Origin: Verrucomicrobiales bacterium
Lineage (GTDB): Bacteria > Verrucomicrobiota > Verrucomicrobiia > Limisphaerales > J093
Assembly: GCA_015075445.1 (NCBI GenBank)
Contig: JABTUJ010000027.1
Location: 62,001-126,000 of the forward strand
Reading direction: 5' to 3'
Length of the DNA stretch: 64,000 nucleotides
Of the stretch, positions 57,886 through 64,000 are shown in pieces; position 1 is the stretch's first letter; each line of letters begins with the position of its first letter. The position numbers and the translations under genes were made by a program. The notes under the pieces were generated by a model, which saw only the letters and a list, made by a program, of their open reading frames with translations, was not told the origin of the DNA and did not search any database.

Positions 57886-58157
57886 AGCGTGTTGGATCGG
57901 AGTTCGTTAGGTGTGTCGGCTCCAGCGAACCGACGTTCGACGAGCTGATGTTGCCATGGAACTGCGGAAGGCATCATTGATTTGGATCAACGACCGATGC
58001 GAAGGCACGATGCGCGTCCAGCGCGCGCCGTCGTGGGAGGACATCGCGAGGGAATGAGATTTCTTCACGGCCTTGGGCGGCCGCCAGCACTCCACATCGG
58101 CGTATTGGTCAGGGAAACGCGGGCTCGGACTCCACGAGTCGCAAACAATCGGAGCCG
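57886..58157. other. Upstream region of hcp
   Basis: Contains the FNR-type site; otherwise no gene is seen. Confidence 0.5.
57977..57990. promoter_or_regulatory. FNR/CRP-family binding site upstream of hcp
   Basis: TTGATTTGGATCAA fits the FNR consensus TTGAT-N4-ATCAA exactly. It is centred about 98 bp upstream of the hcp start codon, suitable for activation in anoxia or NO stress. FNR-family regulators (FNR, DNR, HcpR-like) cannot be told apart from the site alone. Confidence 0.75.
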
Positions 58158-58661
58158 TCACCTGGGAGAATTGTCGAGCGCGTCCGGTTGGGCCACCAAG
58201 TCCTCGTCTCGGCCGTAGTCCTTGATGCCCTCGCCCGCCGGCCAACGGTAAAGCACCGGGGTCCCGTGGTAGTTCATGTCATGGACCATCTTCGCCAGGC
58301 GACGGCCGGCGAACTCGAACGTGTTGCAGAACCCGTGCACGCCGATAAGCACGCTCCGGTCGGGGCGCTTCCGAATGTCCTGAGCCAGGGCGTCGGAGAA
58401 CTCCGCATGGTTCCCGAAACGGCTGGGCCGCCACATCCAGACGTCCTCGCGGAGGTTGTCCGGGAGGTCGATCCAGAACCAGGTGGACCCTTCGATTCGC
58501 GGGGAAGAGATCTCAGGTGCGCTGCATTCGACGGGTTCAGAGGTCGCGGGCACCGTCCTGGCGGTCAGTGGCGGGGGCGCTTTGGCGGCCCGGGAGCACC
58601 CCGAAACGACGCCGAGGGCGAGGACGAGGGCGAACGTGATGAGCAGGGCCGGTGTCTTCAC
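58158..58661 (-). pseudogene. Lipoprotein with DUF900-type alpha/beta hydrolase, truncated
   Basis: A GTG start overlaps the stop of the upstream frame. A lipoprotein signal is present (LALGVVSGCS), followed by SVLIGVHGFCNTFEFAGRRLAKMVHDMNY and PVLYRWPAGEG, the first half of DUF900 hydrolases (oxyanion HG motif). The frame stops about 20 residues later, before the nucleophile (GHSMG) and the rest of the fold, so the enzyme cannot be active. Confidence 0.65.
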
Positions 58662-58933
58662 GGGACGAGCTCGTCGGGTTGGACCTCGAGGAAGGCCATC
58701 TCGGTGGTGGGACGCTGCGCGAGACCTGCGGCCGAGGTGTTGGCTGCGTTCGGGTCAGTGCCCGATTCGCGGTGGAGCCGTGACGAAAGGACGTCGGCGG
58801 GCAGGTACACGTTCACCCAGGAACGGGGGGGTGGGGTGTCCTGGGTGTCCTTCCTGGTGGCCATGACCGTCAAGCCTTGAGGCGCGTGGCACCCCGCGGT
58901 GCCGTCCGAGATTTCCTGACGCAATGGGGTCAA
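58658..58933 (-). CDS. Small frame of unknown function, 5' end altered by a repeat
   Basis: The first residues (MTPLRQEI) are read from the GGGGTC repeat. The likely original start is the ATG at about 58864 (MATRKDTQDTPPPRSWVNVYLP). About 69 residues remain, with no known family. Its stop overlaps the GTG of the DUF900-type gene, which supports a real operon. It may be the 3' part of a longer gene cut by the repeat. Confidence 0.4.
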   Translation of the reverse strand: MTPLRQEISDGTAGCHAPQGLTVMATRKDTQDTPPPRSWVNVYLPADVLSSRLHRESGTDPNAANTSAAGLAQRPTTEMAFLEVQPDELVP

Positions 58934-58953
58934 ACATTGACATTTGACATTCT
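58921..58953. repeat. GGGGTCAAACATTGACA repeat, copy 2
   Basis: Shares a 22-bp block with 7168-7189. It forms the junction between the gene truncated at 58944 and the small gene at 58658. Confidence 0.75.
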
Positions 58954-59573
58954 ATCAGCCGCACCACAACGCCTGCCCCCGATCGTGCGGGAAACACATC
59001 CAGCCGAAAGCCCCCGGCCAAGCCGCCAGGCAAGAGGACCGAAACACGATAGGTATCGTCGGGCACGACGCCCGTCATCACGGCCGGCACATAAGAGGCC
59101 CGCAGGTGGCCTCGTTCGGTCCGCTGCAGGGTCACCACCTCGGCCGTAAACCGCTGGATCTCAAGCGGCGCCCAGTTTCCCGACAGCGACGGCTCGGCAT
59201 CCGTGGTATAGGAAAGCGCCAATTCGAGAATGGAGCTGTTCGGTCGGCCGGAACGGAAAGACAGCGTGAAGTCAAGCGCGGCAGCCCGGACCGGTTTGGC
59301 GCATCGGACCACCAGCGCGTGCGGTTCGGAGAGTCTTGGCGTGACCGACCATCCATGGGCTTCCGCGTCGATCCCATTGATCACGCGATCCAGTTCAGCG
59401 GGAGCCCCCACATGCAAGGTCGCCCTGGCTTGGTCGAGCAGGATGGGTTCGCCCCCGCTGACCCACGGCGCTCCAACCGCCTGAAACAAGATCAGGACGC
59501 CAGCGCCAAGTCGGCTCGCTCGGCGGTGTGTGAGGCGCATCGAGGGAAAGCCCGCATTCAAACCGCGCTTCAT
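58944..59573 (-). pseudogene. Secreted protein, 3'-truncated at a repeat
   Basis: A signal-like N-terminus (LGAGVLILFQAVGAPWVSGGE) and about 200 residues of beta-rich sequence (ARATLHVGAPAELDRVINGI, LEIQRFTAEVVTLQRTERG, YRVSVLLPGGLAGGFRLDVF). No family recognised. The coding sequence ends inside the repeat at LIECQMSMFDPIA and then reads unrelated frame. Confidence 0.55.
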
Positions 59574-60065
59574 GGCTAGAAAGGGACGTGCGTTTCCGCG
59601 GCCTTCGTGGCCTCTGCTTCCGTCCGCCGTGGCACGTCATTCAAGCATTCAGTTTCAATAGCACGGCAATTATGTCGCATGAAGAAAGTTCCTGGACAGC
59701 GGCCCCGCACCTCCGCCGGGCGGGCCGTCTAGCCGGCTGTCGGGCTTTTCAACAACATCTTTGCCGGATGCTGGGACACCACGGAGGCGTTCAGAGGTCC
59801 AGTCCCTGACGAGGGGCCCGCGCTTCGTGAACATCGACCGTGACACCCAAGAGGAGGAACGCCACGCCGGGGGGCGGTCACCCCCGGAAGACCAAGGTGG
59901 GCCATCATCGGCTTCTGGGGAGCGACAGCCGCCCTTCGGGAAACGGAGCCCACTCCTTTGGAGACGCCGGCCGGCGCTGTCGTTGCAGGGTGTCGGATTA
60001 GCCAGAATTCCTATTGTGCCAGGGACTCCTCCATGGTAACAAGTGAGGAGGAGTCAAGGTAGAAT
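59574..60065. other. Intergenic stretch, nothing recognised
   Basis: About 490 bp without coding or structural signal that I can support. The last part must carry the promoter of the PEP-CTERM gene at 60078. Confidence 0.4.
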
Positions 60066-60071
60066 AGGAGG
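60066..60071 (+). promoter_or_regulatory. Strong Shine-Dalgarno sequence
   Basis: AGGAGG with 6 nt to the ATG at 60078; it fixes the start of the PEP-CTERM protein. Confidence 0.8.
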
Positions 60072-60077
60072 AATACT

Positions 60078-60749
60078 ATGTGGCGTTTCAGTATGGCACT
60101 CACGACGGCTGGGGTGGCCGTGCTGCTTTCACCCTGGCCAGCACACGCGGCGATCTTCACCGTGAATGAAGGGTTCGAACTCGCCTTTATGAACGGAAAC
60201 AAGGCCCCGTTCCTCGCGAACGCGAGCCTGAGCAGCGCGTTCTCTGACATCAACGCAAAGCGACCGGAAGCATCGGGCCTATTGACCCTGCGCGATCGCG
60301 ACATTGCGACTTCCGGCGGTGAGGGAGGCGGGTTTGTACCCACAGGCAATGTGATCCTGGACTTCTCAGACGGCGAAGGTTCCTGGGTCACGTTCGAGTT
60401 TAAGCTCTGGCCCGGAACGCAGGTGGGCCCCGGCTCCTCGGTCGGATTCGATGTGGTAGCCTATGGGGGTGACGGCGGGACGCTCCACAAGTTCATTTCC
60501 AGCGACGGAGTCTCGTTTACCGCAGTTGGCGGTACTTCAGACGCGATGGGGAGCTGGTCTTTCCCGCTCCCAACCGGAGGCACGGAGGCGTTGCTGCGCG
60601 TTCAAGTCGGCGACCTCTCGATCTTCGATGGAGTTCACATCGATAACATTACTGCGACAATTAATGCCGTTCCTGAGCCGCGGGCGGCAGCTACCTTCAT
60701 GGCGGTGTGGCTCGGCGGCCTTGCGGCGTGGCGGCGACGGCGTCGTTAG
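60078..60749 (+). CDS. PEP-CTERM secreted protein
   Basis: 223 residues. Signal peptide MWRFSMALTTAGVAVLLSPWPAHA, a beta-sandwich body (GFELAFMNGNKAPFLANASL, VILDFSDGEGSWVTFEFKLWPG, VHIDNITATIN) resembling NPCBM/LamG-like ligand-binding folds, and a C-terminal PEP-CTERM tail (VPEPRAAATFMAVWLGGLAAWRRRRR). A perfect AGGAGG precedes the start. Lower GC than its neighbours, consistent with a distinct history. It is convergent with, and overlaps by 4 bp, the gene at 60746. Confidence 0.85.
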   Translation: MWRFSMALTTAGVAVLLSPWPAHAAIFTVNEGFELAFMNGNKAPFLANASLSSAFSDINAKRPEASGLLTLRDRDIATSGGEGGGFVPTGNVILDFSDGEGSWVTFEFKLWPGTQVGPGSSVGFDVVAYGGDGGTLHKFISSDGVSFTAVGGTSDAMGSWSFPLPTGGTEALLRVQVGDLSIFDGVHIDNITATINAVPEPRAAATFMAVWLGGLAAWRRRRR

Positions 60750-61522
60750 CGCGGCCTGCGGGAGGCCAGGCAGGGACCGGTGAGTTCCGCCCCGGCATCC
60801 AGGGCGAAGGGGACGTCCAGGAGCACTCGGACCTCGCGCGTGCCTGCCGCGGAGCGGATAGGCAAGCGGTGCTCGAGGAGACCCGGAGCCAGGCCCTCTT
60901 GGTTGACCCGGAGGCGGAGGGGGCTCGACTGACCTCCGGTCAGCGCCCCGCTAGCCGGTTCCATGAGCAGCCAGGGCGGCGGGGGGGCGGTCACGGCCCA
61001 GACCAGGCCGCGTTGCCCGCTGTTCCGGAGTGACACTTCGGCCTGGGTGGTCCATCCGCCGAGCAGGACTTCGGTGGGCTCGGCTTCGAGCCCGGCGGCG
61101 AGTGCTCCGCTCACCAGGGCCGGGCCGCCCAAGGTCACGAGGTTGCTGTTCGAGAGAAGATCCTGGTCGCCGCGGTCACCGTCGACGAGGTGGAGCGTGA
61201 CGTGCGAGCCATCGATCTCCGCCCCGGTCCGGCCGTCGTAGAGGAACTCGTACCATTGGAATTCCGGGGCACCGGGCCGGCTGCCGTAGAGGTACCAGGA
61301 GTTGAATGGAGCGCTGTCAGGGAAGTCCAGTGCGAGGAGCAGTTCTCCGCCGTCGGCATCGATGGCGCCGAAGGCCGTCATGGTGAACGCGCCGAACGGC
61401 AGGGTCACGCCGGGCGGCAGATTGCCGACCTCGGGGAGGGCGACGGGCGTGATCCGCGCCATGCCCGCGTGGAGCGGGGTCGCGGCCCGGAAGTAGTGCT
61501 GACCGTCCAGCGTGTGGCGCAC
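60746..61522 (-). pseudogene. Choice-of-anchor U / BACON-type secreted protein, 5'-truncated
   Basis: The visible part starts inside a choice-of-anchor U domain (LPEVGNLPPGVTLPFGAFTMTAFGAIDADGGE, WYLYGSRPGAPEFQWYEFLYDG) and continues into a BACON-like Ig domain (VSLRNSGQRGLVWAVTAPPPPWLLMEPASGALTGG). No signal peptide or start region is present. The 5' end lies 5 bp from a GGGGTC-type repeat, so an upstream part was lost there. Confidence 0.65.
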
Positions 61523-61526
61523 GGGA

Positions 61527-61567
61527 GGGAATGAGAACGGGAGATGACAAAGTCAAGAACTGACCCC
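61527..61567. repeat. 41-bp GGGGTC-family repeat, copy 1
   Basis: GGGAAT...ATGACAAAGTCAAGAACTGACCCC; 37 of 41 bases match 62330-62370 without gaps. It lies between the 5' end of the truncated BACON gene and the 3' end of the RelE-like pseudogene. Confidence 0.8.
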
Positions 61568-61568
61568 A

Positions 61569-61942
61569 TTACGGCCTCCATCCCCGGTAATGTTCTTCCG
61601 CGCGTTTCAGCCGTTCCTTGACCAGATCGATGTCCTGCTTCGGGGTCTTGCTCCGGTCTTGGACTTCTTCTGGAAGGTCTGCCGCACGGAGACCGCCCCG
61701 GCAAACTTGACGGTGTAAACGCAGCGAACCGTGTCGGTCTGCCAGTCCTCGACCAATTCGAGCACCCCGGCCCCGCCGAAGCCCTCGAGCGGCTTGGCAT
61801 CGACGAACTTGCCGCCCTGCTGGGCCAGGCCGAGGGCGAAGCCGAAGGTGCGGCGCACCCCGTCAGGGCAGTCGAGCAGATCCGCGTAGGACCGGCCGAT
61901 CCAGAAGAGCGGTGTTTCGCGTTTCGTCTCATCCGCCATCAA
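61569..61942 (-). pseudogene. RelE/ParE-family (Gp49/DUF891-type) toxin, frameshifted
   Basis: RETPLFWIGRSYADLLDCPD, FGFALGLAQQGGKFVDAKPL, GFGGAGVLELVEDWQTDTVRCVYTVKF and VRQTFQKKSKTG follow the phage-derived Gp49-like toxin family closely. After KTG a base is missing. In the next frame the family continues as SKTPKQDIDLVKERLKRAEEHYRGWRP to a TAA at 61569. The XRE antitoxin that normally follows is absent, replaced by the repeat, so this is an orphan, inactivated toxin. Confidence 0.75.
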
Positions 61943-62329
61943 TATACCAGTTCTCGAGAGATGTCATGAAAGTCGAAGCGAAAAGAGGGACCGCTTGACT
62001 TCGCCGCCGGCGGCGCTGGTTGCTTTGTTGCCAAGACCCGTGCGTTGCTCGCCGGTGCGGGGCGCCCGGTTCGAGGGGCTTACGTTCCTGCTCCGGTTCG
62101 GATTCTCTGGATTCTCTGAGGCATGCGGGTGAGGTCCTCCTCCCAAGCCGCGGTGGGCTTCGAACCAACCGGCTTCGGGTCCTCAAGCGGGACTGGAAAG
62201 CACTTCCAACGGCGGTCCAGCATTCCAAGGCTGAGGCTGAACTTGTTACACGGAAAGACTTACCCGGGTCTGACCCTGCCCTCCCCCATGTCGTGGAAGC
62301 AGTTCCTGTGGCCCGCCCCCCAGCTCCGA
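61943..62329. other. Intergenic stretch, nothing recognised
   Basis: About 390 bp between the toxin pseudogene and the second 41-bp repeat. No gene, RNA or promoter that I can support. Confidence 0.4.
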
Positions 62330-62370
62330 GGGAATCGGAACGGGATATGACAAAGTCCAGAACTGACCCC
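62330..62370. repeat. 41-bp GGGGTC-family repeat, copy 2
   Basis: Same length and orientation as copy 1, with 4 differences. It is about 84 bp beyond the 3' end of the redoxin-domain gene. Confidence 0.8.
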
Positions 62371-62453
62371 TTTTCGGCGTGCCTTCCAGCAGGCCGCCGC
62401 CACGCGCTGCGTTGAGTCGGCGGCGTCCTTCTGACCCCAACGAAACCAGCGCT

Positions 62454-64000
62454 TCAACGGCCAGGCCCACCTTGCTCCTCCAGCAGGCGGGTCACGGCGT
62501 CGTCCAGTTCTTGCCCCCAGCGGAGGCCCCGGTAACGGATCCTACCCTGACGATCGAGGACCCAGACGCTGGTCCAACTGCGGACGAGCCACTCGGTCGA
62601 GACGGGGCCGCTCCGCTTGTCCCAGACCGAAGGCCAAGTGATGCCGTACCGTTCCACTACCGCCTTCCCTTTGGCCAGGTCGTCATCGTCGAACACGCCC
62701 AGGAAGGCAAAGGGCTTGCCAGCCATGCGCTCGACAAGCTTGCGGTGCTCGATGGCCTCTAAGTAGTGCGCTGACCAGAACGTGACCACCACGACCCGTC
62801 CGCGATAGTCGCTCAGCCGCACGGGCCGACCGTCGAAGTCGTTCCCGGCGATCTCAGGGGCCGGTTTGCCGATGAACAACCGCTGGATCTCGTCGAGCTC
62901 GCGTCGAGCGTTCGACGCCAGATTGATGCCGCCGAGGCCCTTCGCGTCAGACTCGCTGAGCACACTCTGAAACAGTTTTTCGGCCTGAACCGTTGCCGCG
63001 GGGTTCGTGCCGTAGTTGGCCGCGTCCTTGTGCAACATGCCCAGCGAGTAGCACGCCTGGGCGCGCACCTCGGCGCTGGGATTCTGCTCGAGGATCGCTT
63101 CCAGCAGGTTCGTGGCACAACGGTGCCGGACCCGCTCCAACTCCTGGCACAGGTGAACCAGGTTGGTGTTGTCGCTGTGCCAACGCCGGACCACTTCAGC
63201 CGCCAGCTCGACCGCCGGGCCGTCCGGTGTGTTCAGGAGCAACCTGGTGGCGGCATCGAGGGCCTCGGGGAGCCCCGGCGCGTTTTCCATCTGCGCCAGG
63301 AGCTCGGCCACCGGAGGGCCGGATTTCGGCGGTGACTCCGGGCGTAACGGCTGGTCGGCCAGACCCGCTCCCGTCCAGTAACCCAGCGTCCCGTGGATGC
63401 GCAGATCGTTGACCACCGTTCCGACCGGCATACCGAGGCCGGCAAACGTGAAGGACATCGGATCCACCGGTTGACCGAACTCCGCCTGCAAGCGGACGAA
63501 CCGCTTGCTGAACGACAAGGCGCGGTTCGGGTAGGAGTACGTGGTGGTCACTTCCACCGGAATCGGATCGCGGGGATTGGCTTCGTCGTACTTGGATTGT
63601 GCGGAACTGATGGAGGTCGCCTGCTTCAACAGCCGCCAGGGACGGGCCATCTCGATCCAGAAATCCAACGTGGTGTCATACTGACTCTGCACCTGCACGC
63701 GCCAGGCCGGAACGGCCTCGACCAGTTCCTCGCCGAGCAACTGCACGGACTTGGGCCCGTCCAGACCGAGGCACCCTGCGATGGTGGTTTCGCGACGCAG
63801 TGATTCACTCAGACCAAGGCAGCGCGGGTCGAAGAAGTACGATGGGCTTCCTGAAGCCGGATCTTCGACGTTCGTGGTGCCTCCCGACCCGTCGGATTCC
63901 GAAAAGCGCACCAGCATTTCACCATCCCAGGCGGCCACCTCGTGCGCCTCAAAACTGCCCAACAACCCGGCCCGAACCGCGTCCTCCTTCGGCAAGCTGT
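62454..64000 (-). CDS. TlpA/AhpC-type redoxin-domain protein lacking the CxxC motif (5' partial)
   Basis: At least 513 residues; the frame is open at the window edge. The N-terminal 340 residues are of unknown type (SYFFDPRCLGLSESL, SYPNRALSFSKRFVRLQAEFG, helical VHLCQELERVRHRCATNLLEAI). The C-terminal 150 are a thioredoxin-like domain of the TlpA/AhpC-TSA kind (IGKPAPEIAGNDFDGRPVRLSDYRG, VVVVTFWSAHYLEAIEHRK, YGITWPSVWD, SWTSVWVLDRQGRIRYRG). Where TlpA has WCxxC, this has SAHYLE, so the redox cysteines are absent and a binding or scaffold role is more likely. Family assignment of the N-terminal part is open. Confidence 0.75.
   Translation of the reverse strand, partial: SLPKEDAVRAGLLGSFEAHEVAAWDGEMLVRFSESDGSGGTTNVEDPASGSPSYFFDPRCLGLSESLRRETTIAGCLGLDGPKSVQLLGEELVEAVPAWRVQVQSQYDTTLDFWIEMARPWRLLKQATSISSAQSKYDEANPRDPIPVEVTTTYSYPNRALSFSKRFVRLQAEFGQPVDPMSFTFAGLGMPVGTVVNDLRIHGTLGYWTGAGLADQPLRPESPPKSGPPVAELLAQMENAPGLPEALDAATRLLLNTPDGPAVELAAEVVRRWHSDNTNLVHLCQELERVRHRCATNLLEAILEQNPSAEVRAQACYSLGMLHKDAANYGTNPAATVQAEKLFQSVLSESDAKGLGGINLASNARRELDEIQRLFIGKPAPEIAGNDFDGRPVRLSDYRGRVVVVTFWSAHYLEAIEHRKLVERMAGKPFAFLGVFDDDDLAKGKAVVERYGITWPSVWDKRSGPVSTEWLVRSWTSVWVLDRQGRIRYRGLRWGQELDDAVTRLLEEQGGPGR

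Overview
The window is GC-rich and reads as chromosome of a Verrucomicrobiota bacterium, probably of the Pedosphaera/Limisphaera kind. The evidence is a TIGR02597-type protein, two PEP-CTERM proteins, large secreted LamG/Ig/PA14 proteins with a C-terminal '...W...FYR' module, an ECF sigma factor paired with a Ser/Thr kinase carrying WD40 repeats, and a histone H1-like Lys/Ala-rich protein. The species call is inference. No rRNA, tRNA or CRISPR array was seen.

Layout. 1-13 kb: secreted and surface proteins (LamG/Ig/PA14 protein, lipoprotein phosphodiesterase, purple-acid-phosphatase-like enzyme, TIGR02597 protein, PEP-CTERM protein, large beta-helix-like protein) plus an intact RHH/PIN toxin-antitoxin pair and a 5'-truncated ECF sigma gene. 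13.17-15.73 kb: a complete 2,556-bp insertion sequence with perfect 18-bp terminal inverted repeats and a perfect 9-bp target duplication. It encodes a DDE transposase and a translationally coupled DUF4338 (DruA-type) protein. 15.8-19.5 kb: two secreted proteins. 19.5-21.5 kb: a graveyard of toxin-antitoxin fragments, short dispersed repeats and a copied gene fragment. 21.5-30 kb: a GH127-type enzyme, a Uma2-type nuclease, two broken phosphatase/phytase genes, then three attC-like sites that delimit small cassettes, with no integrase in view. 30.2-31 kb: a small redoxin diverging from a HxlR regulator. 31.0-37.6 kb: a minus-strand phosphonate operon of phosphonoacetate hydrolase, aldehyde dehydrogenase, MDR alcohol dehydrogenase, a DUF5690 transporter and a saccharopine-dehydrogenase-like enzyme. 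37.7-43.3 kb: a 1,844-residue secreted protein combining a phytase-like domain and two metallophosphoesterase domains. 44.4-48.3 kb: ECF sigma factor and WD40 Ser/Thr kinase. 48.4-56.1 kb: secreted proteins, three of which (one now broken) carry the same ECF-like promoter and leader. A Calx-beta esterase and an oligogalacturonate-lyase-like enzyme are also here, with segmental copies. 56.2-58 kb: hybrid cluster protein with a perfect FNR-type box upstream. 58-64 kb: truncated genes bounded by repeats, a PEP-CTERM protein, a frameshifted orphan RelE-like toxin, and a redoxin-domain protein running off the end.

How it fits together. Much of the intact content is extracellular: polysaccharide and pectin breakdown (GH127, esterase, oligogalacturonate lyase) and phosphorus scavenging (phosphonate operon, phosphatases). 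Several gene breakpoints coincide with short repeats that share a GGGGTC core, and at least four gene segments exist as partial second copies. The region is therefore rearranging actively, by insertion sequences, repeat-linked deletion and cassette capture.
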